A stretch of DNA of 64,000 bases from Dolomedes plantarius (Eukaryota; Arthropoda; Arachnida; Araneae; Dolomedidae), in the NCBI GenBank assembly GCA_907164885.2, contig OU015492.1, forward strand, positions 207,734,493 to 207,798,492, written 5' to 3'. A program made the translations under genes and the position numbers. The stretch's first letter is position 1, and every line of letters starts with the position of its first letter. Positions 26,093-37,775 of the stretch are shown here, one piece after another. Below the pieces are notes generated by a model. The model searched no databases. It was not told where the DNA came from and saw nothing but the letters and a program-made list of their open reading frames with translations.

Positions 26093-26583
26093 CAGGAGAA
26101 GTACCAGTGACGAATTTTCTCGAAATTGCGTAGCACAAACGGTTAAAAATCCTACTATAGTAATGGTTTGGAGCGTAATGTCTGCTCAGGGTACTCCATG
26201 TTTATACATTATAGAAGGCATGATGAACCAGTATCAGTATAAAAAAGTGCTTTAACAAAGACTAATTCCACAATTAAAAGACTGGTTTCCAAATGCAGAC
26301 TTCATATTCATGCATGATGGAGCTCCGTGCCATAAAGCAAAATCTGTGACCAAATTTTTGGATGAAAAAAATATATAAACTCTTCCATGGCCTGTAAACA
26401 GTTCAGATATGAACCCAATAGAGAATCTTTGGGCCATTCTAAAGAAAAACATAAAGAAATGCAACATCACAAACAAGAATGGTCTGATAGAAAGACTCAT
26501 CCAAATTTTGCACTATGACAACGAAATACAATCTAATTGCCAAAAATTCACGCAAATTATGCCAAGACGTATCGAATCTTAAA
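26093..26583 (+). pseudogene. Tc1-like DD34E transposase, C-terminal two thirds
   Basis: One frame reads VMVWSVMSAQGTPCLYIIEG, then a stop, then FIFMHDGAPCHKAKSVTKFL (second catalytic Asp), a second stop, and LPWPVNSSDMNPIENLWAIL (catalytic Glu), ending PRRIES and a stop at 26583. Asp and Glu are separated by 34 positions counting the stop, the Tc1 spacing. The two in-frame stops (26223-26280 region and after KNI) make it a pseudogene. The N-terminal DNA-binding domain and left terminal repeat are absent: the left border abuts the truncated ~430-bp unit. No right inverted repeat was identified. Confidence 0.8.
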
Positions 26584-27465
26584 TAAAAAACAAGGGGATG
26601 CACGCTAAATATTAATTCGTATAAATATTTTTTTAATAATATATTATGTCTTTGTAACAAGATTTTATTGTAATTTTCACGATTATTCTAATAATTTTCA
26701 CATCTCTGTACTTATTCCCATATTTCAGGAATTTCGCATTAAATTACTTAAATGATATCTATTCACTTGACATATGCCAGTTAATTTTCGCTTTACATTC
26801 CACGTAACCAGAATCCATTTCTTTCGTATTGTGCGGTAAGCGCATTACCTCAACCTGAAATGACTTTTAGCACATGTATTTTAAACATTTTGAAAAAGTA
26901 TTTTCCCATTTGACATCGACAAGAGTATTCGAAATTTTTGTGAGAACCTTTTGAATTGGGGGTAATGACTAATAAAATTTAGCTTTCATTTTCTTTCCTT
27001 CTACTGCTATGCGACAATCTAAGCAATTACACCATTTCATTTTTGCTATGTTGAAAAATACGCACTTAAAGTTATAATCTAGAAATGGAAAACCTTTCTG
27101 CCTAAAGTGTTATTAAGGTATCGGTCTGAAATTTATGGAGGCTAATTTCTCTGGAGGCTGCTTCACGCTGCCTTGTCACCATCTTCCAAATATCAGGATA
27201 AACATAGCACATCATTCACAATGATATTGTGGAAGAGGAAAGATAAAAGGGGACAACGGGGAAGTAGAAATTACAATGCGTTATAAATTTTGAGTTTTGA
27301 AAATTGTAATGTCCGTTCCTCTAATCCTTTTTTTCTAAATCAGGGAAGGAATTCTTATATCGCTTTGATCAACCGCCTGCACGAAATGATAAAAACTATT
27401 TGAACCAAGCTTAATGCAATAAATATAGAATACTAAGTGCCGTTGTTTGAAACAGAGGACCATAT
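26584..27465. other. AT-rich spacer, nothing recognised
   Basis: The first part may be the 3' non-coding end of the Tc1 copy. No other feature recognised up to the SINE. Confidence 0.4.
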
Positions 27466-27654
27466 CCCTCTAGGGCCAGGTCGATGGTCGAATGGCTAGG
27501 GCGCTGGCATTCGGTTCAGATCCTGTAGGTTCGAGTTCCAATGTTGGCATGGATGTTTGTAGCCTTCCGGAATCGGGTTTAAACTGTAGGTCCCGGTCTA
27601 ATTATCCCCCGTGTAGCGAAAGTTGACAGTAGCGCTCCAAACCAACCAAACCAA
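27466..27654 (+). mobile_element. tRNA-derived SINE
   Basis: An A-box-like TGGTCGAATGGCTAGGGCG at about 27485 and a B box GGTTCGAGTTCC at about 27529 have the spacing of an internal RNA polymerase III promoter. The 3' end carries a (CCAAA)n-type tail. ACCATAT occurs immediately on both sides (27459-27465 and 27655-27661), a fitting target duplication. About 190 bp. Mobilisation would depend on a LINE; one lies 130 bp away, but the 3' ends were not shown to match. Confidence 0.75.
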
Positions 27655-27779
27655 ACCATATATCACTTACCTTTCGGTACTGTTTCACCTGCGGACCAGT
27701 TCTTTATGACACATGTTTTGTATTAGTAAAACACGTAAATAGCTAAGTTACAAAATAAGTTTTTTTCACATTATTACCA

Positions 27780-28048
27780 AAAAATTCGCATGCTATAACT
27801 TTATTCATGTTTCAGTGCTGATTTACAAAAGCTTAAGCTTATCGTCGTCCCACCTTGAAGGCATCCAACTCAGATTTTAAGAAGACCGGTCGTCGCGAGG
27901 GAGCACATCCCAAGCTCCGACACTTAGCTACATAAGCAACTTTACCGAGTCACTCCACTTCGGCCAACCGCCTGCAGAACGACTTTTTCGCTAAAACACA
28001 TACTTTATTAAAAGGTTACAAACAGCAAAATACATCGAAATAGTTAGT
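27780..28048 (-). other. Probable 3' UTR of the LINE fragment
   Basis: GC-richer non-coding sequence follows the LINE reading frame on the minus strand. The exact 3' end and any tail are unclear. Confidence 0.35.
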
Positions 28049-28850
28049 CTATGGCAGCTGGACGTGTTCGTCCATGAGCCTTTTAACGATTTTGCTTACT
28101 ACTTTGCAACAGTAGTAATCGTTAAATTGTTTATGCCTGCTCCACTGTCTTGCATTCCCTGGCAGGTCGGCCCGCAGGTCATCAAAGTTTCTGCAGTCGA
28201 ATAGACAGTATTCGACTGTCTGAACCTCGCCACAACTGCAGTTGCCCGACTTCCCGAAGAATTTGGCCTGGTACTGGCCAAAGCTGCCGTGTCCAGTGAT
28301 CGCCTGGTTCCTCAGGAAGTCACATTGGACTCTATCCAGGCTGACATTCTGGAGGATTTCCTGCGTCCGCCTGCCTTTGGTGGACTCATTCCATCTTTCT
28401 TGCCACAAATTTAAGGCATCTTTCATGAGTATGCCTTTAAGCTGGTTCTTGGTCAGCTTATAGTCATTGGTAATGGTGGGAAGTTGAGTCGCTCTTTTGG
28501 CGATCTCATCCACCTCTTCGTTTTTATTATTACCGGCATGGGCTTTCACCCAATGCCAGGTAATATTTAAGCCGTTGTTATTGATACTCTTTTTCAGGTT
28601 CTCTAGCAGCCGACATTTAAAGTTCTTTGCTTTGAGCGCCTGTAGTGCACTCATGGAGTCCGTATAGACATCGAACTCTTTGGTTCGAGTCTTTATTGCG
28701 TCCTCGATCACCATCTCTATCGCCCTTAACTCAGCCTGATAAGAGGAACTGTGATCTGAGTTCCTCTCCATTAGATCATAGAGCCTTAAGTTATTATCAT
28801 ACTTGATAGCCCCTGACCCGACTTTGCCTTCGAGCCGTCTGTGTAGTACT
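28049..28850 (-). pseudogene. LINE ORF2 C-terminal fragment with RNase H domain
   Basis: The open frame 28771-28049 encodes 240 residues. It contains SSYQAELRAIEMV (catalytic Glu of RNase H), DVYTDSMSALQALKAK (Asp) and TWHWVKAHAGNNKNEEVDEI (His and final Asp region), then a C-terminal tail with a Cys-rich GNCSCGEVQTVEYCLFDC block, as in RNase H-bearing LINEs of the R1/I/LOA type. The first RNase H motif, YTDGS, is present at about 28834-28845 but in another frame, so a small indel lies near 28825. The frame is open from there to the stop at 28049. RT and endonuclease are missing: the copy is 5'-truncated, as is usual for LINEs. Confidence 0.8.
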
Positions 28851-28860
28851 GGGTACTACA

Positions 28861-30066
28861 CCCTTTTTTAGGATAGATTCAAGCTAGTAGGAACGAACTT
28901 GTAAGCATGGATGTAAATAACGATTTCATTTCACGACAGTGAGCGACAAAATGTTTTTGGAATCAGCCCAGATATCTAGATCTCTATCCCCTTCTATCAA
29001 GTCCACCATAATGATAGAAATATTTTTTTGACACCGTTATTAGAGCTCAAGGAGTAAAGTTAGAATGTCAGGTGTGAAGAAAATTTAAATCATGAATGTT
29101 TCTTGTAAGATACATTGCTAAGCAATATTACCATATGTAACCGTAATCTAGTAGTTAAGTAGTGGTAGCACTTGGATGTTACCAAATATGATTACTCAAG
29201 TGTACTCTAATCAATCAATTTATTATTATAACATCAGAATATACACATATATGTAAACACTTCATTATGACTCATATCTTATGCAAAATATCATTTCAAT
29301 TACTACTACCTTGTGATATATATCTATATAAAATTATCAATCAAACTTATCCTAACCCAATCTAATTAACTCGTTCACTATATGCGCTGGACATTGGAAG
29401 AAAAGCAAATACAAAACTCTCACCCTACCTTGTTTTAAAGACTGCGCCTGCACAACAATAGACACTCGCTCCTCTCAACAATAGATTCTCCGTCGGGGCG
29501 CGCCTCGTCCGGATTGGCTGGACCAAGTCATCGGACGTCTCCTGTCCCTCGTATCGAGCGGGTCACGATACGATTGTGGCGTAAAGCAGACAACGTTTCC
29601 CGTCGACACAAACTCGTTGCGGCTGTGCGTTAGTCAGACTTCTCTGGGGCTGGGGGTCATCGTGGCTTCGTTGGACAAGGCTTGTTGGGGAGTTCAACTG
29701 TAGTCACTCTTTCTCATCTGGTCATCTCCGGGCTTGGGGATGCGGTGGCCTCCACTGCGCTTTGCCGTCCCTCCAAATCGGCTGCCGGACAATTGGATGC
29801 GGGGATCGGATCAAACGTGGGTTCTCACGGGGCTAAGGTTTACGCACTTCGAATCATCTGCCTGGATCTTCTGGAGGGCTTCTTATCATCATCAGCTCCC
29901 TATATCAACTTCAGCTTACAACCTCATTCAATCATTTCGGTCTATCCAACCCAACTACTTCTAATCTCGCTCTATCTTAATTCTGGGGCTTACATATCTA
30001 CCAGGGTAATTGCATCCCTGTCAGCCTCTGATGTGGTCTACGTCTTTGGGACTTCTCAGCCCAATC
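28861..30066. other. Spacer that becomes GC-rich after 29.4 kb
   Basis: AT-rich to about 29390, then GC-rich sequence similar in style to the block at 1.55-1.9 kb, passing into C/T-rich DNA. It may be an LTR or other mobile non-coding sequence, but no boundaries were found. The 209-codon open frame (29682-30311) crosses the pentanucleotide repeat and has no recognisable domain. Confidence 0.35.
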
Positions 30067-30172
30067 TGCTCTGCTCTGCTCTGTTCTGCTCTGCTCTATT
30101 CTGCTCTGCTCTACACTGCTCTGCTCTGTTCTGCTCTGCTCTGTTCTGCTTTGCTCTGCACTGCTCTTTACT
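30067..30172 (+). repeat. (CTCTG)n-type pentanucleotide repeat
   Basis: About 20 units of TCTGC with variants (TTCTG, CACTG, TATTC). Any protein read through it alternates C-S-A-L/F-F and is an artefact. Confidence 0.9.
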
Positions 30173-30963
30173 GTTGAATTTTTCTTATCCTCAACTTAAT
30201 TTCACCTCTTCATTCTGGGCTTCCATTGGTGGCCAAATTCTGACCAATGGGTCAACCTGGACTTACATTATTGGTTGCACATACATTTTTATAATATTTC
30301 CTCCAATATAAATTGAAGGGGGTGTCAGCCCGTGAACCCTTCTGGGGTTTACTCTGGGGATCCCCACATTCTTAAATTCTCACGCTACTCTCCGACCTTC
30401 TACTTTCAACCCTAACGTTGTCAACATCATAAATATTCTCTCCCGTTTCATCTCTCACTGGTGACCCTTTTTAGATTCCAATTTTCGATTGCTTAGTTCG
30501 TTAAATCCAGGTGGTCTAGCCCCGTTGCCTGCTTTCCTCATGTTATTTATTCTCCATTCCCTTTTAACAATGTCTCTTTCTGCAGCTGCAACATGACTAT
30601 CCCTCTTTTCTAAGAAACGTGTCGTGTCTCACTACGACACCATACTTCAAAATCATTAAACTAACAAACCATTCATCCAAATAGACTCTATTAGGATACA
30701 ATTAGATCAGAAGTCTTACAAATCAATGAATGTCAGAACTGTTACTTTTCTCAACCTAAAGTTAAATATTTATGCCTTGAATAAAGAAAACCCTGTTGAG
30801 CGGTCTTTTGCGGTCTTGCTAAACGACTAGTACAACATTTGACATGACGTAAATATCTTTAAAAATTAATTATTAAAGTAGTATCCCTAAAGAGAACGAA
30901 TTTCAAAGTCAAAATGACATTTTTAGCAGTAGAAAGTCATCGGTTGTACTATGTTTTCGACTA
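30173..30963. other. Pyrimidine-rich to AT-rich spacer
   Basis: No gene recognised. AATAAAG at about 30780 could be a poly(A) signal of an unidentified LTR-like unit ending near 30830. Confidence 0.35.
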
Positions 30964-31643
30964 TCTATATATATAAAACAGTTCCGTAACTGACTCATTC
31001 ATTCACTGACTGACTGACATACAACGCACAGACCAAACCGCTGGACCTAAAGGACTGAAATTTTGAATGGCGATTCTTCTAATAGTGTAGGGGTGCACTA
31101 AGAAAGATTTTTCAAAAATTCTTCTTAGATTTTTTTAAATTAAATTTTTAAGCTGTTTTTTAAACTTTTTTTTTACGTTTGCATTTAAAATAATACATTG
31201 AGGATTATAAAATTTATATCACGAGAAAGATCATAAAAATTCCTTCAAAATGAAATTTTTTTCGAATTTTTATCTCCATTTCCTGATTTTTGGTGAATTT
31301 TTAAAGATTAATTTTTAGAATTTAATTTATTAAATGCTGATCACGTGATTTCTTTTTCTGGTACTTTCAATAAATTTATCGTCACGTGCGTAACAACTAA
31401 ATAGACAAAAATAATATTTTTTTCTTTCTAATGCAGCAGACGATTGGATATTATCCAAAAAAAATGCATATCCCTTACGATTTTTTTATAAATATATATA
31501 TATAGATAGATATATATTTTACATCAATTGTATACATTGATCATCGCATTTATTATAAATATATATATTTATTTTTTGGCATAACGTTGACCGTTGTATT
31601 GAATTTGAATGTACTCCGTAGCGAAGCGCGGGTTTTCAGCTAG
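30964..31643 (+). mobile_element. Helitron-like non-autonomous element, copy 2
   Basis: Starts TCTATATATATAAAACAG and ends GCGGGTTTTCAGCTAG; flanked by A (30963) and T (31644). At 680 bp it is collinear with copy 1 (683 bp), including a GACT-rich 5' region and the CATTGATCATCGCATTTATT-type block near the 3' end. No coding sequence. Confidence 0.7.
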
Positions 31644-31875
31644 TATTTCATATGTATATAGGATTTTGGCTCAGGAGAAGAGTCAGTACTTTTAATATGC
31701 CTTCAGCATGATATCGTTAATAAGTTACCAATATTTCTAAACAATAGTTTAGTAAGAAGGGTGTACCGTGGGAGGTACAACCTGGAGCTCCTTATTAGCC
31801 ATAACTTGGGTAATAGATACTGCGGGTTCTTGTACATTTATTGGCATGGATATTTAAAGCAGTTCTTTGACTCTA
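31644..31875. other. Spacer between two Helitron-like copies
   Basis: 232 bp without recognised content. Two same-family elements in the same orientation are this close together. Confidence 0.5.
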
Positions 31876-32574
31876 TCTATATATACAAATCAGTTCCGTA
31901 AAAGACTGACTCACTGACTTACTGATTGACTGACTGACATACAACGTACAGACCAAACCGCTGGATCTAAAGGGCTGAAATTTTGCATGGCAATTCTTCT
32001 TATAGTGTAGGGATGCACTAAAAAAGATTTTTGGAAAATTCTTCTTAGATTTTTTAAATTAAATTTTTAAGCTATTTTAGTAACTTTTTTTATGTTTGCA
32101 TTTAAAATAATAATTTGAGGGTTAGAAAATTTATATCACGAGAAAGATCATAAAAATTCCTTTAAAATGAGATCTTTACCAAATCTTTACCTCAATTTTC
32201 TAATTTTTGGTGAATTTTTAAAGATTAATTTTTAGAATTTTATTTATTAAATGCTAATCCCATGATTTCTTTTTCTTTTACTTTAAATAAATTTATTGTC
32301 ACGTGCATAACAACTAAATAGACAATTTTTTGTCCTTACTAATGCGGCAGACGATTGGACATTATGCAGAAAAATATTAAAATACAATCAAAGATATTAT
32401 GTTCCTCAAACTGTAGTATATTAACTGTACTATATTAATTGGTATGTCCAATTACCTTTAATTTGAATATTTTCTTCTACATTATTTTGTCTACAAAAAT
32501 ATCCTTTACGATTTTTTCATAAATATATTTTTTGTTTTTTTACATCAATTGTATACATTGATCGTCGTATTTAT

Positions 32575-32622
<48 letters not shown>

Positions 32623-34215
32623 CAGCATGTAACAAAATTATAAGACCACTCTGGATTTTGGGATTTTTACTATAAATAGTATAATTTTTTAAAAATTAAA
32701 TTAGGTTGATGTTAATAAATGAAATATAAAATATATGTATATTATATTTAAGAGATATTTAAATATATTAATTATGTTATCAACAATTTCAAATTTTGCC
32801 AATCAAATATCTGTAACAAAATTATATGACCACTAGTTAAAACAAAATTTTTTTAATAAAACTAATATGATGTTGATCCACCATTTTTCTCAATAACTTC
32901 AAATACTCGATTTTCATTGAATTAATTAGGTTTTCGAGCAAATATTTGGGAATTTTGTCCCATTCATCTATGATAACTAGTTCTAATTCATACACAGAAT
33001 CATACTGACGGTTATTTGCATACACTGGACGAGTCAAATGGCCCCACAAGTTTTCGGTGGGATTCAGGTCTGAACTAAGGCTTGGCCAGTTTAAGACCTC
33101 GATTTTTTCTTTTTGAAATCAGTTTTTAGTTGATTTAGACACATGTCATGGCGCATTGTCTTGGTGAAATTGCCAGTTCGATCCTCCTAAAAATGGGCCA
33201 AAAGGTATAAGGTGTTGGTAAAGTAGTTGTTGATAACAAATGGAGTCCATTTTCCCAAGAACTCGCTGCAGATCACATTTCCCATCATATGCAAAAGCTC
33301 CCCACACCATCACAGAGCCACCACCCATCTGTCTACTGAAGAAAACCCGAGGTCCCGTTCGTAAATGATGCCAGTAGGAAATATTACCATCCGGGCATCC
33401 AATTTAAATTTTTTCGTCGGAAAAAATAATATTTTTATATTAGCAGCATCCCAGGTCATCACTTCCTTTGCTCACTTCGGCCTTCCTTCTTTATGATGCT
33501 TTAACAGTCTTGGTTTTCTTTTTAATTTCCGAAGAGCAACATTTGAATTTGATCTTGAAGTGCGCCAGACTGTCATATGTGAAATAGTTTTACTTGTCTG
33601 CTGTGTCATTTTACGAGTAGACAAGTTCTGTTTCGTTGCAAGCTTGAAAATTCGTCTATTATCGCGAGCTGATAATTTACTCTTTCTGCAAGATCTTTTA
33701 TATTTTCCATAAAAATCTCGTTTACTTAAAACGTTATGAATAGCAGTTTTAGAACGTTTAAGTATCTTACTTATTTCACGTTCCGATTTTCCAGAGCCCT
33801 TATAAAACCAAATTTTTCGAACTTCTAGTTCAAGTAATTCTCTTCCACGCAGCATTGTGAATTTCTTCATAAAAACAAACAAATTAAATTCTATTTTCTT
33901 TTACAATATTATCGTTTGGACATTTTTGTGATGTAAAGTTACAGTCTATCTACGATTTTGAAAGAAAAAATAAAATAGTTTTAAAAACGTAAATGATTTT
34001 AAATAAAAAAAGAAGTGGTTTTATATTTATGTTACACCGAGATTTCAAAAAATCATTTTCTGTGTGAAATTAATTCAATTTTTTTCCTTTAAGCAATTTA
34101 TTTGAGAAAATATAACTTTTTTCATTTGCTTCAAATTTTAAAATTATTCATTTTATGCAGTGTAATATTGAAATGAGTGATATTTTGGGTGGTCTTAAAA
34201 TTTTGTTACACACTG
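32623..34215 (-). mobile_element. Tc1-like transposon with IR/DR ends, nested in Helitron copy 3
   Basis: Bounded by TA on both sides. Outer ends: CAGCATGTAACAAAATTATA at 32623, and the complement of CAGTGTGTAACAAAATTTTA at 34215. Each side has a second, inner copy of the TGTAACAAAATTATATGACC motif (about 32813-32835 left; complement at about 34019-34043 right), giving long inverted repeats with internal direct repeats, as in IR/DR Tc1 elements. 1,593 bp. It landed in the TA-rich part of the Helitron-like element. Confidence 0.8.
32837..33882 (-). pseudogene. Tc1-like transposase with frameshifts
   Basis: Three open pieces in order on the minus strand. 33882-33472 has an N-terminal helix-turn-helix region (GSGKSEREISKILKRSKTAI) and a basic second HTH. 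33328-33146 has GGGSVMVWGAFAYDGK and NWQFHQDNAP, the second catalytic Asp block. 33049-32837 has the C terminus beginning MWGHLTRPVY. Between the pieces lie frame changes, so no complete transposase can be made. The first-Asp region falls between pieces 1 and 2. The element's inverted repeats are well kept, so it may have been mobilised in trans. Confidence 0.75.
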
Positions 34216-34311
34216 TATATATATATATATATATATTAGCATTATTTGCTTACATTTACCGTTGTATTTAATTTGAATGTACTCCGTAGCGAAGTGCGGG
34301 TTTTCAGCTAG

Positions 34312-35022
34312 TAAACTATAAGAGTAAATACACATTTTTTAGCCTGCAGGGAGCGAAAATATGACGTAGGGCTAAAAAATCCGTGCAAACTACGACTAAT
34401 AGAATGTTGACAGCATGTACCTAGTTAAGTTGAGGATGAACAATCCCTAACTAATGAAAGGGATAAAATGCAGGTAAATGCCAGTAAATGAACTGTTTCA
34501 AAAATTATGGTATCCGACTACTTTCGGAGCCCCTTTTTTTGAAAAACTGTACTTGCGAAATTTTTTATGTCTTTTATCGAAGGAATATAACACCAAAACT
34601 CAAAAACGATGAAAAAATATTCATTAACTATGCAAATTTTTACAAAATTGAGGAAATTGTATCCAGATTTAGCAAATTTTTTCAAAAAAGATTCTAGCGC
34701 TAAAAAAGACATATTCATATAACAGTAACTTTATTTTTGTCATATGCACGTAAGTACTTTCTAAGTGTAATGACCTACAAGCTAATCGATATCTCAAAAT
34801 CTAAAAAAAAAATACAGGTCATTATATGCATTTACCTGTAAAGTTTTAGTAATTTTCTCATAAGAATTTTATAAATGCAGCTATAAATCAACAAACAATA
34901 TACCTATAACCAAATGTGTAATCAATTATTATTTTCTTAGTATTATGAATCACATACGTAAAAAATTTCATAGACATATCATGATTAGATTTTGAGTTAT
35001 CACAAGAGTTGTTTACATTTTT
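34312..35022. other. Spacer with a possible MITE end
   Basis: GGTATCCGACTAC at about 34509 is repeated inverted as GTAGTCGGATACC at about 35677. The two could be the tips of a 1.2-kb element that now contains copy C1 of the ~430-bp unit. No gene recognised; small open frames at 34488-34718 are not supported. Confidence 0.35.
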
Positions 35023-35467
35023 ACCATGTTTTTATTAACTTGCTTTCTTGTTTATGTGTGTGTTTGTGTGCTTTGTGTTTGTCTAGTACAAATATTGCAA
35101 TCGATTTTTAACTAACTTCCCGACTAGCTAGGCATTTGAAACTTTTAGAATAGCTCAGAACACGATGACAATGCATTTATTTAATACTTTTAGCCATCTT
35201 TAAGCAGATTTTTACCATGTTTTTATTATTTTCAGTTAATTTTGTTTTATAGACTGGTGCAGCCATCTGTCAGCCAGGATGGGAACGAAACGTTAAACGC
35301 AATTTAACTTCCAATTAACTTCATTTTTCTTTCAAGTTGATGTGATAATTTATCAAAAAAATTTTAAAAAGCATTTATTAATGCATCGAATTGTCAAGTT
35401 TATATGATTCAACAGAAAATTTAAAAACACGGTATATAAAAAGTTATTTTTATCTTGTAATTATTTA
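35023..35467 (+). repeat. Dispersed ~430-bp unit, copy C1
   Basis: Starts ACCATGTTTTTATTAACTTG and ends ATCTTGTAATTATTTAT. It has an internal re-duplication of its first bases: TTTTTACCATGTTTTTATTA recurs at about 35206-35229, in place of the sequence found there in other copies. It lies between the two inverted GGTATCCGACTAC motifs, so it probably inserted alone. Confidence 0.75.
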
Positions 35468-36817
35468 TGAAAGATAAGTTCTTAAGAAAACACGGTTAAA
35501 GTTATCAACTTGTATTGAAAATCATAGCTGTTGCTGATCTTTAAAGCCCTCTAATTTCATATCTAATGATCCTATCGAAAAAATAAAAGAAGATTGAGAA
35601 GCATAAATTTACAATCTTTTAAAAAAGGGTATGAAAAACAATTTCGGATTTTTCGTCAAAATCGATGTTTTAACGTAGTCGGATACCTTAAGGTGGTCTG
35701 GGGTATAGAATATTCCCTACTTGGAATATAAAATTTCATCAGGTGGATCTTTATAAAATGATCTCTAAGCATATAACCAGTTGGATCTTTATAAAATGAT
35801 CTCTAGGCATATAACCAGTTATTTCATTTTAAAATTTATGAAATTTCAATCCCTTTAAACTGCAAATTATATATTTTTTTGCAGATTATGAATTATTTAA
35901 ATTTTTTTTTCAAGTAAAATGCTTTCAGGAATTTTATTCTGAATCAAAACTATAGAACTGAGTAACGAAAAAAGTACAAATGAATTGTGCGAAAAACTTG
36001 CGAAAAAAAATTCTGCGAAAAACTGCAAAATGAATACTGCGAAAAAATAGTAATGTTTGCAAGTAATGTTTTACATGTCATTTTAAAGATGGCAGATCAG
36101 GAAAAATTTCATTCCGAAATAAACAAGCTTAAGTATAGATGTAAAGATGGGTACAAATAGAAGGTGCAGAATAAAACTCTTTTTTTTTCCTGGCAATGTA
36201 AACATCGTAGAAACATGCGATTTGCGTTAGTGGATTTTTAAAAGCCGGGAAAAAAGTCTTTTTTTTTGAAAAATTGTGTCTCGGAATCCATTAAGCATTA
36301 CAATTTTTATATTTAAAAATGGTCTAAATGCAATATCATTTGACAAATTTATCCTTTAAATATTCAGTAATCTAATTGTAGTGTCACAATGTTTTAACTT
36401 TAAAAAAAATTGACTTTTACATAAATTTGTTAAAATTCAGCTTATTTTTTATGCTTCTATTGGAATAAAGTATTCTTTTAAAGAAAATATCGTATGGCAA
36501 ATAAAATATAGTCCTTAAAGAAACATTTATAAAAACCTGGACATGTTTTCAATGGAATGTGCATTTATATACAGTGATTCACTGGAGAGAGGCCCCAAAA
36601 ATTACTGTAATAACTATCGCTACGAAGCAATGTGAACTAAATAACATACTTCATGCTCTTCAGTAGATGGCGCATCACATCAGAGTGTTTTCGGATGAGG
36701 CGTGATTCCATTTGTCGGGTTATGCTTAATCGCAAAATACTCATGTATGGGACGCTGAAAATCCCTTTGCCGCTCCACTCCATCATAAAAATAATAAAAT
36801 AGAAATAGAAATAAAAA
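35468..36817. other. AT-rich stretch with a 38-bp tandem duplication
   Basis: TGGATCTTTATAAAATGATC and the bases after it occur at 35744 and again at 35782, two copies of a 38-bp unit with one difference. At about 36661 CAGTAGATGGCGC resembles the inverted end of the mariner at 56508 and could be the left tip of the decayed copy at 37.3-37.8 kb. Otherwise nothing recognised. Confidence 0.45.
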
Positions 36818-37256
36818 TAAATAATTACAAGATAAAAAGAACTTTTTATATACCATGTTTTTAAATTTTGTGTTGAATCATATAAACTTGACAATTCTAT
36901 TTATTAATGAATACTTTTTTTAAAATTTGTTGATGAATTATCCCATCCACTTGAAAAAAAAATGAAGTTAATTGGAAGTTAACTTGCGTTTAACTTTTCA
37001 TTCCCGTCCCGGCCGATAGATGGCTGCACCAGTCTGCAAAACAAAATTAACTGAAAAAGAATTCAATTATCCTCAAAGATGTGTAAAAAAAATTAAAAAA
37101 TGCATTGTCATCGTGTTCTGAGCTATTCTAAAAGTTTCAAATGTCTAGCTAGTAGGGAAGTTAGTTAAAAATCGATTGCAAGATTTGTACCGGAAAAACA
37201 CACACATACACACACAGAAAGAAACAAACAAGAAAAGGAGTTAATAAAAACATGGT
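36818..37256 (-). repeat. Dispersed ~430-bp unit, copy C2 (inverted)
   Basis: Starts AAATAATTACAAGAT and ends TTAATAAAAACATGGT. Close to C1 in sequence, including the ATCTTGTAATTATTTAT end. It lies directly before mariner-type transposase remnants. Confidence 0.75.
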
Positions 37257-37775
37257 AAAAAATGGTGTGAGTGCACGATGTGTGAGTTGCGCATCATAGG
37301 ATCCATTTCCTTTGACAACGATGTGTGCATGGACATTTTTGAACAGTTCGTGAAATCAACTGGATTATCGAGAGTCAACGGATGTTATTTCCAGAAAGAT
37401 GGAGCACCTTTTCATGCATCGACAAGGAGCATGGTGTAAATTCATCCGCAACAGGTTGATTTCAAAGGGGCTTTGGCCTCAACGATAGCTGGATCTGACA
37501 GAACCAGATGCCTTATTTTGAGAAAAGTCCATCGTAACAAGCCTCGCATTGTAAAAGATTTAAAGGGAAACATTCGACGTGATGTTGCTGTTATTTCCCT
37601 CGAAATCCTTGCCAATACGTTCAGTGACACGAGGAACCGTTTCGAAACGTCACCGGTAGAATGTGCAGATCACTTCCAGCATCTTGTGATGCAATCTATA
37701 ACATATGCGTCAAAGTACGTAGCGTATTTCTTTGGTTCAGATATGCTTTATCCTAGCGAGAGTTAATACAGAATA
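37257..37775 (+). pseudogene. Mariner-type transposase, decayed C-terminal fragment
   Basis: CYFQKDGAPFHASTRSMV holds the second Asp of a DDxD transposase, followed by a stop. A WP.R..DLTEPDAL-type reading in another frame is the third-Asp block. From 37473 an open frame contains VHRNKPRIVKDLKGNIRRDV and ends in CADHFQHLV, the typical tail of arthropod transposases of the type seen at 56.5 kb. At least two frame changes and a stop are present. The N-terminal half is missing; copy C2 of the ~430-bp unit is immediately upstream. Confidence 0.65.

Larger units (their letters stand above)
31876..34311 (+). mobile_element. Helitron-like element, copy 3, split by a Tc1-like element
   Basis: The 5' end TCTATATATACAAATCAG is preceded by A (31875), and the 3' end GTGCGGGTTTTCAGCTAG is followed by T (34312). 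The body matches copies 1, 2 and 4 up to the (TA)n tract near 32583, resumes after 34216, and is about 840 bp without the insert. It carries an extra segment (about 32360-32520), shared with copy 4 but absent from copies 1 and 2, so two subfamilies exist. Confidence 0.7.

Noticed and set aside
29682..30311. 209-codon open frame with hydrophobic and Cys-Ser-Ala-Leu repeats
   Set aside because: Crosses a TCTGC pentanucleotide repeat and pyrimidine-rich DNA; no known domain and no support for expression.
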